Made by a program: the position numbers and the translations under genes. A stretch of DNA of 45,252 nucleotides, taken from assembly GCA_028275005.1 (NCBI GenBank), contig JAQCNN010000069.1, positions 1 through 45,252 on the forward strand, written 5' to 3'. Under the pieces are notes generated by a model, which was not told where the DNA came from, did not search any database, and worked only from the letters and a program-made list of their open reading frames with translations. Every line of letters starts with the position of its first letter. Within the stretch, counting starts at the first letter, position 1. This DNA comes from Salinirussus sp. GTDB taxonomy: Archaea > Halobacteriota > Halobacteria > Halobacteriales > Haloarculaceae. This document shows positions 8,153-16,135 of the stretch, in pieces.

Positions 8153-8707
8153 TCACTGCCGGTCAGCGACAGCCTGAAAGTCGACACCCGCCCGCTCGGC
8201 GGTGACGCGGTCGCTGTCGGAGTCGCCGATGAACCGTGTCGCCGCTGGGTCGGCGCCGAGTGCGTCGACGGTCGCCAACAGCGGCTCGGGGGCGGGCTTG
8301 TGGGCGCTGACGGTGTCCCGGCCGACGATGGCGCGGACGTGTCCGTCGAGACCGTGGCGTTCCAGGGCGACCCGGCAGGCGGCCTCACAGTTCAGCGAGC
8401 AGACCCCGGTCGGCACGCCGGTCGGCAGTTCGTCGGCGAGGGGGAGCCGGGTGGCGCTATGGGCCCCCTCGCGTTCGTGGTCGGCGATGACCTCCTCGAT
8501 GGCCTGCCGGTGCTCCTTGCCCGCCTCCTCGGCGCGCTGGAGGTGGTCCCACAGCGAGCCCTCCGCCTCCAGCCCGCGGGCCCGCAACACCGCCGCTGCC
8601 TCCTCGGTGACGGCAGCCCAGTCGACGTCCAACTGGACGAGTGTCCCGTCGAGGTCGTAGACGAGCGCCTCGTACCCCTCGTCCTCGCGTGCCTGCTGGT
8701 CGGTCAC
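8153..8707 (-). CDS. HAD-superfamily hydrolase (phosphoglycolate phosphatase-like)
   Basis: This 184-residue HAD phosphatase has all four motifs. Motif I is VYDLDGTL (Asp18 nucleophile, Asp20). Motif II is the Ser in VCSLNCEAA. Motif III is the Lys in AHKPAPEP. Motif IV is FIGDSDSD. A helical cap lies between motifs I and II (residues about 28-95). The arrangement is that of Gph/phosphoglycolate-phosphatase-like proteins, but the substrate cannot be told. It starts with GTG at 8707 and lies 41 bp downstream of the MBF1-like gene on the same strand, so cotranscription is possible. Confidence 0.87.
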   Translation of the reverse strand: MTDQQAREDEGYEALVYDLDGTLVQLDVDWAAVTEEAAAVLRARGLEAEGSLWDHLQRAEEAGKEHRQAIEEVIADHEREGAHSATRLPLADELPTGVPTGVCSLNCEAACRVALERHGLDGHVRAIVGRDTVSAHKPAPEPLLATVDALGADPAATRFIGDSDSDRVTAERAGVDFQAVADRQ

Positions 8708-8748
8708 ACGCCGCTATAGGGGGGGAGCCCGCAAAGAGACTTCGCCCC

Positions 8749-9237
8749 TCACTCGTCGACCAGGTCGACACCGAGTGCCCGCTCGAGGGCCGCGACCGTC
8801 GAGCCGCCGACGCCGGCCTGGGTTGCCCGCCCCTGTTCGAGTGCAAGCAGGTCCGCCTCCTCGACCTCGGCCTCCTCGGCCAGACCGGCGAGCTGGTAGC
8901 CGGCGTCCTGTCGGGCCTCGGTGAGCTGGTCGGCGTAGTCGGAGACGAGGTAGGGGAGCTGGTCGTCGTCGTAGTCGGCGCCGTCCTCCCAGTGCTCGGC
9001 GTCGGCGGCCGCCGCGTCGTGGATCTTTGCGGTGTTGCGCGCGGCCCGCTCGGCGCGGCTGCGGTCGTCGCCCCCGGTGGCGCGCGTGTCGGTGTCGTCG
9101 TGTTCCACACAGTCCGCACAGACATTCAGCTCCGCGCCGGCGACCGTTGCCGTCTGCAGTTCCACGTTAGACTCGCCACAGAGTTCACAGCTCCCGCCGG
9201 AGCTGCCGCCGCCGCTTCCGGTCGAGTACTTTGCCAT
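8749..9237 (-). CDS. MBF1-like zinc-ribbon/HTH protein
   Basis: The 162-residue protein has an N-terminal zinc ribbon with Cys17, Cys20, Cys40 and Cys43 (CELC...CADC). An acidic, Ala-rich middle follows. The C-terminal XRE-type helix-turn-helix is seen in YADQLTEARQDAGYQLAGLAEEAEVEEADLLALEQG (residues about 102-140). This is the layout of archaeal multiprotein-bridging factor 1, which links regulators or ribosomes to basal factors. The ATG at 9237 (MAKYSTGSGGG) is preferred to an upstream start, because a TATA-like box at 9261-9270 fits a leaderless mRNA. Confidence 0.85.
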   Translation of the reverse strand: MAKYSTGSGGGSSGGSCELCGESNVELQTATVAGAELNVCADCVEHDDTDTRATGGDDRSRAERAARNTAKIHDAAAADAEHWEDGADYDDDQLPYLVSDYADQLTEARQDAGYQLAGLAEEAEVEEADLLALEQGRATQAGVGGSTVAALERALGVDLVDE

Positions 9238-9363
9238 ATCCGATACTACCGGGCTTGCGGTCTTGAAACGTCCGCTTTCCTGCCAAGTGTGTGCCGGCAC
9301 AGGCCGTCATCCGGCGGACGCCGAACCTCCCCGTGAATGGAAAGCCATTTGATGGCCCTCGTC

Positions 9364-9372
9364 AAATCTTTG
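9364..9372 (+). promoter_or_regulatory. TATA-like box before tRNA-Leu
   Basis: An A/T-rich AAATCTTTG lies about 23 nt before the mature tRNA 5' end. It is the only A/T-rich patch in the interval and is a plausible core promoter for the tRNA. Confidence 0.4.
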
Positions 9373-9390
9373 CGTGCCGACCGCGTCAGC

Positions 9391-9451
<61 letters not shown>

Positions 9452-9475
<24 letters not shown>

Positions 9476-9611
9476 CTCTTTAAACGACAGTGAGGACGAA
9501 TAGCGGACGGGCCGGTTTGAACCCTGGAAGACGAGCGACAGCGAGTCTTTATCCGGTTCAAATCCGGTCCCACGCACTCTTTAAAGAACAGTGAGGACGA
9601 ACAGCGGCCGG
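9452..9611 (+). repeat. Direct repeat of the tRNA-Leu 3' end, spaced by 101 bp
   Basis: The T-arm, acceptor 3' strand and following bases at 9452-9484 are repeated exactly at 9553-9585 (33 bp). Similarity then continues for about 25 bp with a few mismatches, to roughly 9510 and 9611. The second copy has no 5' half and cannot form a tRNA. A duplicated tRNA 3' end is the usual footprint of a tyrosine-recombinase attachment site. Here the two copies bound only about 70 bp and no integrase is seen. Confidence 0.85.
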
Positions 9612-9969
9612 AACTGCTCCGGCGTGTGGCACCCGCGGGCAGAGTCATGGGGTGCAACGGTCCCACACAGTACCGGTCGGGAACAGCCGTGACCGGGCCG
9701 GTGTGAGATGCAATAACCCAGCTAGAGCCCTCCGCTGGCCCCCACCCAGTATCACCGCTGATACTCGCTGCGAAAGATTCAATATGTCTTGCTCATACCT
9801 TCGGGTGTGGCACCTCACGGTGCCAGTATCCCCCCACCCCCCACCTGCTTTCTACACACTACTCAGCCCTGGCTGTCCGGACTGTACCGAACCTGTGTCC
9901 ACGTGTCCGGCTACGGGGCCTGTACTCGAGCGAACCGGAACGCGGGACAGAAGTGGGGTCGCGGGCGGC
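9612..9969. other. Gene-free stretch between tRNA repeat and sdhA
   Basis: I see no convincing coding frame here, since the reading frames that cross it are shadows of sdhA or antisense tRNA. It contains a perfect 7-bp hairpin TGGCACC-TCAC-GGTGCCA at 9808-9825, followed by a C-rich run (9830-9842). No T-run follows the hairpin on the plus strand. On the minus strand the region is the 3' flank of sdhA. Confidence 0.6.
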
Positions 9970-11820
9970 TCAGTACGAGCGCTCCTTTGGCTCGTAGGTC
10001 TTCTCCTCGCCTTCGAGGATGACCGGCTTGTAGTAGAGGTCGGGGTCGCCGCCGTTCCATCGGAGCATCGTGTGTTTCAGCCAGTCCTCGTCACGGCGCT
10101 CCTGATGGTCCTTGCGCCAGTGGGCGCCACGGAACTCCTCGCGGGCCAGCGCACCGAGCGTGATCGCCTCCGCGAGGTCGATGACGTTGCGGGTCTCGAT
10201 GGTGTGGATGAGGTCGGTGTTGAACGTCCGCGAGGGGTCCGACACCGAGACATCCTGGTAGGCCTCACGGGCCTGCCGGATGTCCTCTAGAGCCGACTTC
10301 AGGTTGTCCTCCTCCCGGAAGACGTTGACATTCTCGGTCATCGTCTCCTGGATATCGTCCCGGACCTCGGCGTGGTTGATGCCGTCGCCCTCGAGGAGCG
10401 TTTCCACGCGCTCGCGCTCCCGGATGACAGTCTGTTCGACAACCTCCCCGGCCGTGGTGACGGCGCCACCGTCCGAGCGAACCTCGCCGCCGTCGGCGAC
10501 GGTATCGCCGGTCGCGGGCTTGACCGCACCCGGCTTTACCGGCGAGTCGACCGCGCCGTCCTCGCTCCGCGCGGAGGGGCCGGTTGGGATCTCGGCTTTG
10601 GCCATGTCACCGCCGGCGGCGTGCCGGCCGGCGCGGGCGCCAAAGACCAACAGCTCGGGCAGGGCGTTGCCACCCAGCCGGTTCGAGCCGTGTAGCGAGA
10701 CACAGGCACACTCCCCGGCGGCGTAGAGCCCGTTGATGCAGGTCTCGCCGTTCTCGTTGGTCTCGATCCCGCCCATCTCGTAGTGCTGGCCGGGTTTGAC
10801 CGGCATCGGCTCGTCCAGCCCGTCGACACCCTCGAAGTCCTCCGCGAGGTGGAGGATATTCTCGAGGCGGTCGACGATCCGCTCCTCGCCGAGGTGGCGC
10901 ATGTCGAGTTCGACGTACTCGTCGTCGATCCCGCGGCCCTCGTTGACCTCCGTCAACTCCGCCCGCGAGACGACGTCCCGGGAGGCGAGTTCGCCCTCGT
11001 TGTTCGCGTAGCCGTGCTCGAACATGAACCGCTCCTCCTCCCCGTTGTAGAGGATCCCGCCCTCGCCGCGGACACCCTCGCTGATCAGGACGCCCGTCGA
11101 TGGCAGGGTGGTCGGGTGGAACTGGACGAACTCCATGTCCTCCAGGGGGACGCCGGCGCGGTAGGCCATCGCCGGCCCGTCACCGGTGTTCGCGACCGCG
11201 TTCGTCGTGTGGTCGTACACCTGCCCCGGGCCGCCGGTGGCCAGGATAACCCCGTCACGTGCGTGGAAGCCGGCGACCTCGCCGGTCTTGATGTCGTAGG
11301 CCGCACAGCCGTAGCATCTCCGGTCCTCCGGGTCCTCGTGGTCGGTGACCGCCAGGTCCGAGACGTACCACTCGTCGTAGACCTCGATCCCTCGTTTGAC
11401 CACCTGCTCGTACATCGTGTGCAGGAGGTGGTGGCCGGTCTCGGCGCCGGCGTAGGTCGTCCGGGGGAAGGAGAGCCCGCCGAAGGGTCGCTGAGACACC
11501 TTGCCGTCCTCCTCCCGCGAGAACGGCATCCCCCAGTGTTCGAGTTGAATAACCTCGTCGGGGGCGTCCTGGGCGAACGTGTCGATGGCAGGGGCATCGC
11601 CGAGGTAGTCAGACCCCTTCATCGTATCGTACGCGTGCAGTTCCCAGGAGTCCTCGTCGTGGAGCGCGGCGTTGATCCCGCCCTCGGCCGCCCCGGTGTG
11701 GCTACGCACCGGGTGTAACTTCGAAACCAGTGCGACGTCTGCTCCCTCTTCGTGTGCCGCGATCGCCGCGCGCATCCCGGCACCGCCTGCGCCGACCACG
11801 ATGACATCGTGTTCGTTCAT
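9970..11820 (-). CDS. sdhA: Succinate dehydrogenase flavoprotein subunit
   Basis: SdhA (616 residues) holds the FAD and the succinate/fumarate site of complex II on the cytoplasmic side of the membrane. The dinucleotide-binding VVGAGGAG is at 8-15. The covalent FAD ligand is probably His41 in RSHTGAAEGG. Active-site segments QFHPTTLP, SEGVRGEGGILYN and HGSNRLGGNAL are present. The C-terminal domain ends GAHWRKDHQERRDEDWLKHT...EPKERSY, typical of SdhA. A variable acidic linker lies near residues 410-460. In haloarchaea sdhA usually ends an sdhC-D-B-A operon. Here nothing resembling sdhB lies upstream, and a TATA-like box precedes the ATG, so the gene stands alone. Confidence 0.93.
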   Translation of the reverse strand: MNEHDVIVVGAGGAGMRAAIAAHEEGADVALVSKLHPVRSHTGAAEGGINAALHDEDSWELHAYDTMKGSDYLGDAPAIDTFAQDAPDEVIQLEHWGMPFSREEDGKVSQRPFGGLSFPRTTYAGAETGHHLLHTMYEQVVKRGIEVYDEWYVSDLAVTDHEDPEDRRCYGCAAYDIKTGEVAGFHARDGVILATGGPGQVYDHTTNAVANTGDGPAMAYRAGVPLEDMEFVQFHPTTLPSTGVLISEGVRGEGGILYNGEEERFMFEHGYANNEGELASRDVVSRAELTEVNEGRGIDDEYVELDMRHLGEERIVDRLENILHLAEDFEGVDGLDEPMPVKPGQHYEMGGIETNENGETCINGLYAAGECACVSLHGSNRLGGNALPELLVFGARAGRHAAGGDMAKAEIPTGPSARSEDGAVDSPVKPGAVKPATGDTVADGGEVRSDGGAVTTAGEVVEQTVIRERERVETLLEGDGINHAEVRDDIQETMTENVNVFREEDNLKSALEDIRQAREAYQDVSVSDPSRTFNTDLIHTIETRNVIDLAEAITLGALAREEFRGAHWRKDHQERRDEDWLKHTMLRWNGGDPDLYYKPVILEGEEKTYEPKERSY

Positions 11821-11843
11821 AGTTGATGGGTTGACTGGAGTGT

Positions 11844-11850
11844 TCTAATA
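11844..11850 (-). promoter_or_regulatory. TATA-like box of sdhA
   Basis: It reads TATTAGA on the minus strand, centred 27 nt before the sdhA ATG at 11820. It supports an independent leaderless sdhA transcript. Confidence 0.5.
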
Positions 11851-12030
11851 GTTCCGGTTGCGGGCCCGGCGACGCTGTTAAGTTCGTCCACGCCTAGCCG
11901 GCTTGCTGAACTCGTTGCGTACGCGTGCCCGCCTCCGGTCGTACCAACCCCTAGGGCTACAGAAATTAAATGCTTCCGGCGTCTGCCCGGCCACGCTGGC
12001 AACACCAACAGCCGCTGGCCCGTCGTTGTG

Positions 12031-12110
12031 ATACTGCCGGCTGTACGTCTGTAACGAATTTCGCGACCCCGGGGTCGCGGATAGCTTCAAACAGTTACAG
12101 CCAGCAGTAT
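12031..12110. repeat. 80-bp dyad with perfect 18-bp palindromic core
   Basis: The core CGCGACCCCGGGGTCGCG (12062-12079) is a perfect palindrome. Around the same centre (12070.5), the outer arms ATACTGCCGGCTGTA (12031-12045) and TACAGCCAGCAGTAT (12096-12110) are inverted repeats, matching at 14 of 15 positions. The bases between arm and core are only loosely complementary. The dyad lies in the 335-bp divergent gap between sdhA and the M20 peptidase, 45 bp before the peptidase ATG. It may be a cruciform-forming regulatory site or a MITE-like remnant; the sequence does not decide. Confidence 0.85.
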
Positions 12111-12145
12111 GAGTTCACCCGAACGCTTTTGCGACTCTCCGGTCC

Positions 12146-12150
12146 GGAGG
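12146..12150 (+). promoter_or_regulatory. Shine-Dalgarno site of the M20 peptidase
   Basis: GGAGG lies 5 nt before the ATG at 12156 and matches the archaeal 16S anti-SD. It decides the start of this gene against the longer open frame from 11970. It is unusual in a window where most first genes look leaderless. Confidence 0.7.
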
Positions 12151-12155
12151 GAACT

Positions 12156-13517
12156 ATGGGAGAGATTCCAGCGCCCGACCCCAGTCTCGCGGACGACCCC
12201 GTGTCACTCCTCCAGGGGCTCGTCCGGTTCGACACCACCAACCCGCCAGGCAACGAGCGCGACTGCGTGGCGTGGACCGAACGGCTGCTTGACGCCGCGG
12301 GCTTCGAGACCGACACGTACGCCAGCGACCCCGACCGCCCGAATCTCGTGGCCCGGCTCCCCGGTGACGGCCCGGCACCGCCGCTGCTGCTCTACGGTCA
12401 CGTGGATGTGGTCCCGACGGAGGGCCAGGACTGGACGCACCCGCCGTTCGAGGGGGTCATCGAGGACGGCTTCGTCTGGGGCCGTGGCACCCTCGACATG
12501 AAAGGTGGTGTGGCGATGCTGTTGGCCGCCGCGCTCCGGGCCGCCCGCGACGAGGTCGAGTTGGCGGGCGACCTCATGGTGATGATCGTCTCCGACGAGG
12601 AGGCCGGCGGCGAGGCGGGGGCGGCCTACATGGTCGAACAGCACCCCGAGCTGTTCGCCGACGTCGAGTACGCCATCGGGGAGTTTGGCGGCTTCCCGAT
12701 GACGGTCGCCGGGGAGCGGTTCTACCCGGTCCAACTCGACGAGAAGGCGATCTGCTGGTCACAGCTCACCTTCTCCGGGCCGGCGGGCCACGGTTCGACC
12801 CCCGGCGACGGCGGCGCGATGGCAGATATGGCCCGGGCTGTCACTGCGCTCACCGAGTCCCGACTCCCGGTCCACGCCATCCCGCCGGTCGAGGAGCTGC
12901 TCGAGGCCGTTGCCGCCGAACTCGACGCGGAGACAGGCGCACTCGTCCGAGACCTGCTCGACCCCGAGCGGGCCGACGACGCACTCGCCACACTGGACCA
13001 GGACGGCGGCATGATCGACGCCCTGCTACACAACACCGCCGCGCCGACCGTCGTCCGCGGCGGCGACAAGGAGAACGTCATTCCCGGGGAAGTGGAGCTG
13101 ACACTCGACTGCCGGCTCCTCCCGGGTCAGACCGCCGCGGACCTCGAGCGGGAACTGCGCGGCGTGGTTCCCGACGATATCGGCTTCGGGTTCGAGACAC
13201 TCCGGTACGAGGCCTTCCCCTCCGAGACCGACACCGGGCTGTTCGACCTGCTCGCGGAGACACTGGAGACGGCGGACCCCGAGGGAACGGTTGTCCCCTT
13301 CGTCCTCCCGGGCGGGACCGACGGCCGCCACCTCTCGCGGGTCGGTGTCCAGTCCTACGGGTACACGCCGATGCAACTCCCGGAGACGTTCTCGTTCATG
13401 GACACGATCCACGCGGCCGACGAGCGGATCCCCGTCGACGCCGTGGCGTTCGGCGCCGACCGGCTCACCGAGGTGGTCGGGGGGTACGTGGGGGGTGCCC
13501 CGGCCGGCGACGACTGA
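12156..13517 (+). CDS. M20-family metallopeptidase (ArgE/DapE/ACY1-like)
   Basis: This 453-residue di-zinc amidohydrolase probably hydrolyses an N-acyl amino acid or dipeptide in the cytoplasm. Zinc-site residues are visible. His82 and Asp84 lie in YGHVDVVP. The bridging Asp114 is in GTLDMKGG. The catalytic pair Glu148/Glu149 is in SDEEAGGEAG. The C-terminal His is in GGTDGRHLSR. The dimerisation (lid) domain begins after FSGPAGHGSTPGDGG. The start at 12156 follows a strong SD and begins MGEIPAPDPSLADDPV. A second, distant M20 paralogue lies at 36320-37606. The exact substrate is not determinable. Confidence 0.88.
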   Translation: MGEIPAPDPSLADDPVSLLQGLVRFDTTNPPGNERDCVAWTERLLDAAGFETDTYASDPDRPNLVARLPGDGPAPPLLLYGHVDVVPTEGQDWTHPPFEGVIEDGFVWGRGTLDMKGGVAMLLAAALRAARDEVELAGDLMVMIVSDEEAGGEAGAAYMVEQHPELFADVEYAIGEFGGFPMTVAGERFYPVQLDEKAICWSQLTFSGPAGHGSTPGDGGAMADMARAVTALTESRLPVHAIPPVEELLEAVAAELDAETGALVRDLLDPERADDALATLDQDGGMIDALLHNTAAPTVVRGGDKENVIPGEVELTLDCRLLPGQTAADLERELRGVVPDDIGFGFETLRYEAFPSETDTGLFDLLAETLETADPEGTVVPFVLPGGTDGRHLSRVGVQSYGYTPMQLPETFSFMDTIHAADERIPVDAVAFGADRLTEVVGGYVGGAPAGDD

Positions 13518-13550
13518 CCAGTGATACCGACGCGCCGCCGAGCCGGCGGC

Positions 13551-13868
13551 TCACATCCCCATGTCGTCGGCCCCGTCGGGGACGGGGATATCGTGCTGGG
13601 AGACCCTGAGCAACTCGGCGGCGTGGTCCATGGCCATGTCGAACCCGTAGTACCGCTCGAGCTCGTCGCCGTCGGCGCTCGGCCGCACCTTCAGCATGGC
13701 GTACCCCTCGATGTTCTGTGCGACTGCTGCCGTCTGCCCGTCGCGCTCGAAGGTGAGCAACCGCTCCGTCTCGGTCTCGCGGTACCGCGCCACGACCCCG
13801 TTCGCCTCGGCCGTCTCCTCGGGCTCACTGTCGGTGCCGTCCGCCTCGTCGGCTGTCCCATCACTCAT
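13551..13868 (-). CDS. Uncharacterised small acidic haloarchaeal protein
   Basis: The protein has 105 residues. An acidic disordered N-terminus of about 25 residues is followed by a compact alpha/beta part (VVARYRETETERLLTFERD, then AAVAQNIEGYAMLKVRPSAD, then ELERYYGFDMAMDHAAELLR). It ends with a DDMGM tail. No catalytic motif or membrane segment is visible. I do not recognise a characterised family. The codon use and acidic composition are those of a real haloarchaeal gene. It converges with the M20 peptidase gene (33-bp gap) and is divergent from the PadR-like gene. Confidence 0.75.
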   Translation of the reverse strand: MSDGTADEADGTDSEPEETAEANGVVARYRETETERLLTFERDGQTAAVAQNIEGYAMLKVRPSADGDELERYYGFDMAMDHAAELLRVSQHDIPVPDGADDMGM

Positions 13869-13967
13869 AGCTCACACTCGGGCTGCAGACACCCAAACGT
13901 ACCGGTCCGCCGCCGGCCGGGACGAGAGAAGGGAAAGAACTCTGAGGTGGTGGCTCGTTGTCGCCTC

Positions 13968-14258
13968 ATGAAGTTCCTCCAGAGTGGCCGGCGCCGTGAC
14001 ATCTGTGCCCTGCTGGCAGACGACACGCTACAGGCCCAGGCACTGAAATCCCGGCTGGAATCACACTACGACGAACGCATCGAGCCACGCTCGTTTTATG
14101 CCGCCCTGGAGACACTGTCGGAGCAGGGGTTCGTCCGGGCGCGGACCGAGGGGATCCACGACGTGTACACGCTCACGGAGGCCGGCGAGCGCCGCCTGCG
14201 CGACCACTACGCGTGGCTCGGCGAGCAGGTCGGTGAGGCAGGGACGGCTGACCCCTGA
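13968..14258 (+). CDS. PadR-like winged-helix transcriptional regulator
   Basis: This 96-residue protein is almost entirely a winged helix. The helices are RRRDICALLADD, TLQAQALKSRLESHYDERIEPRSFYAALETLSEQGFV, and the wing is VRARTEGIHDVYTLTEAGERRLRDHYAWL. This is the PadR arrangement, but without a long C-terminal dimerisation helix. ATG at 13968 is chosen because the longer frame reads back across the divergent gene. A GAGGTGG about 18 nt upstream may act as a weak SD. The target is unknown; the neighbouring aldolase-FBPase operon is only a positional candidate. Confidence 0.8.
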   Translation: MKFLQSGRRRDICALLADDTLQAQALKSRLESHYDERIEPRSFYAALETLSEQGFVRARTEGIHDVYTLTEAGERRLRDHYAWLGEQVGEAGTADP

Positions 14259-14343
14259 CCACGGCCGTGCCGACAGGCCTGTGAGGACGCTGTGACGCGC
14301 GGCCGGGGTCCGAGCGCGTCGTGACCGGCCACACCCCAAAAGA

Positions 14344-14350
14344 GCTTTAC
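14344..14350 (+). promoter_or_regulatory. TATA-like box of the aldolase-FBPase operon
   Basis: GCTTTAC, preceded by CCCCAAAAGA (BRE-like), is centred 27 nt before the ATG at 14374 and implies a leaderless mRNA. Confidence 0.55.
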
Positions 14351-14373
14351 TGGCAGTCACCGCAAAGACGCCC

Positions 14374-15174
14374 ATGCGCCCCTTCGACGACACGCCACTG
14401 GCTAGGGACGGAAAAGTACTCATCGTCGCCTACGACCACGGGCTGGAACACGGCCCGGTCGACTTCGAGGACGTCCCCGAGAGCGCGGACCCCGAGCGGG
14501 TCTTCGAGGTGGCGACCCACGACGCCGTCACCACGCTCGCGGTCCAGAAAGGGGTCGCCGAGTCCTACTACTCCTCCTACGAGGACGACGTAAACCTGCT
14601 GACGAAGCTCAACGGCACCTCGAATCTCTGGATGGGTGAGCCGGACTCGGCGGTCAACTGCTCCGTCGAGTACGCCGCCGAGGAACTCGGCGCGGACGCG
14701 GTCGGCTTCACCCTCTATGGCGGCTCGAACAACGAGGTCGAGATGGCCGAGGAGTTCCGTGACGCCCAGGAACGGGCCCGGGAGTACGACCTTCCGGTGG
14801 TGCTGTGGTCGTACCCCCGTGGCCAGGGGCTGAAAAATGAAAAGAACCCCGACACGATCGCCTACGCTACCCGACAGGCCCACGAACTCGGCGCCGACGT
14901 CGCGAAGGTGAAATACCCCGGCAGCAGGGACGCGATGGAGCAGGCGGTGCGGATGGCCGGCCGGACGAAGGTCGTCATGTCCGGCGGCTCGAAGACATCG
15001 GACCGGGAGTTCCTGGAGAGTGTGAAGGCGGTCATCGACGCCGGCGGCGCGGGGCTGGCCGTCGGTCGGAACGTCTTCCAGCGGGAGAACCCCGGCCGGA
15101 TTCTCGACGCGCTAGAGCAGGTCATCTACGAGGAGGCCTCGGTCGACACCGCGCTGGCGGCGGCCGGGGACTGA
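14374..15174 (+). CDS. Class I fructose-bisphosphate aldolase (DhnA/archaeal type)
   Basis: This 266-residue (beta/alpha)8 aldolase belongs to the archaeal class I (DhnA) family. Recognisable parts are VLIVAYDHGLEHGP at the N-terminus, the Schiff-base lysine region AKVKYPGSRDAMEQAV, and the phosphate site VVMSGGSKTSDREFLE with GGAGLAVGRNVFQ. It would interconvert fructose 1,6-bisphosphate with dihydroxyacetone phosphate and glyceraldehyde 3-phosphate. The FBPase gene starts 1 bp after its stop, which supports a gluconeogenic role. The same family includes the ADTH synthase of archaeal aromatic biosynthesis, which cannot be excluded by sequence reading alone. Confidence 0.87.
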   Translation: MRPFDDTPLARDGKVLIVAYDHGLEHGPVDFEDVPESADPERVFEVATHDAVTTLAVQKGVAESYYSSYEDDVNLLTKLNGTSNLWMGEPDSAVNCSVEYAAEELGADAVGFTLYGGSNNEVEMAEEFRDAQERAREYDLPVVLWSYPRGQGLKNEKNPDTIAYATRQAHELGADVAKVKYPGSRDAMEQAVRMAGRTKVVMSGGSKTSDREFLESVKAVIDAGGAGLAVGRNVFQRENPGRILDALEQVIYEEASVDTALAAAGD

Positions 15175-15175
15175 G

Positions 15176-16066
15176 ATGGGCGACGAGCGCGAGCGCCCCC
15201 CCGGGGCCGACGGTACCGTCGATGCTATCGCGGCTGTCGTCACCGACACGGCCGCCGATATCCGGGCGGCGCTGGCCGACCGGCGCTCCTACGAGACCGC
15301 CGAGAACCCGACCGGCGACCGCCAGCTCGCCGCCGACGTGTACGCCGACCGGCTGCTCGAGGACCGACTGCTCGGTCTCGAAGGGGTCACCGGCTACGCC
15401 AGCGAGGAGCAGGAGGGTGTGGTGACCGCCGACGGTCACGAGGCTGCGGCGGGGGCGTACGTCGCCTGTGACCCGCTCGACGGCTCCTCGAACCTCCGGT
15501 CGAACAACGGTATGGGCACCGTCATCGGCGTCTACGACGAGCCGCTTCCGGCGGGCGGGGACGCACTCCTCGCGGCGGGCTACGTCCTCTACGGGCCGAT
15601 TACGACGATGGTCTGGGCGCAGGCCGGCACCGTGACAGAGTACCTCATCGAAGCCGGCGAGCGGGAGGTGCTGACCGAGGACGTCACCCTCCCGGAGGAC
15701 CCGACGGTCTACGGCTTTGGCGGCCGGGTTCCGGACTGGCCTGCCGACTTTGCGGGCTTCGTCGAGGGGGTCGAAGCCGACCGGCTGAAGCTCCGGTACG
15801 GCGGCGCCATGGTCGCGGACGTGAACCAGGTGTTGACCTACGGCGGCCTCTTTGGCTACCCGATGCTCGCGGACGCCCCCGACGGCAAACTCCGGCTCCA
15901 GTTCGAGGGACACCCGATCGCCGCCGTCGTCGAGGCGGCGGGCGGGGCCTCCTCCGACGGCGATATCTCCCTGCTCGCGAGGACGCCCGGTGCCCTCCAC
16001 GAGCGCTCACCGGTCTTTGTCGGGGACGCGGGGCTGGTCGAGCGCCTGGAGACGGCGCTGTCCTGA
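15176..16066 (+). CDS. fbp: Class I-type fructose-1,6-bisphosphatase
   Basis: This 296-residue protein belongs to the FBPase/inositol monophosphatase superfamily. It hydrolyses fructose 1,6-bisphosphate, the irreversible step of gluconeogenesis. The metal-binding motif is ACDPLDGSSNLRSNNGMGT (residues near 98-116), with the upstream acidic GYASEEQEG. The substrate-side segment LKLRYGGAMVADVNQVLTYGG and the C-terminal EAAGGASSDG are as in FBPases rather than short IMPases. It lies 1 bp after the aldolase stop (TGAGATG), so the two are cotranscribed and probably coupled. This pairing of consecutive gluconeogenic enzymes supports both names. Confidence 0.88.
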   Translation: MGDERERPPGADGTVDAIAAVVTDTAADIRAALADRRSYETAENPTGDRQLAADVYADRLLEDRLLGLEGVTGYASEEQEGVVTADGHEAAAGAYVACDPLDGSSNLRSNNGMGTVIGVYDEPLPAGGDALLAAGYVLYGPITTMVWAQAGTVTEYLIEAGEREVLTEDVTLPEDPTVYGFGGRVPDWPADFAGFVEGVEADRLKLRYGGAMVADVNQVLTYGGLFGYPMLADAPDGKLRLQFEGHPIAAVVEAAGGASSDGDISLLARTPGALHERSPVFVGDAGLVERLETALS

Positions 16067-16135
16067 GCGTCGCCCCCGGCCGGGCTCGTTGCCGGTGTGC
16101 GCCATCTATTTCCCTACCACTCGGATACATGTCGT

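Noticed and set aside
9553..9576. A second tRNA gene
   Set aside because: Only the T-arm and 3' acceptor strand are present. There is no 5' acceptor strand, D-arm or anticodon arm upstream.
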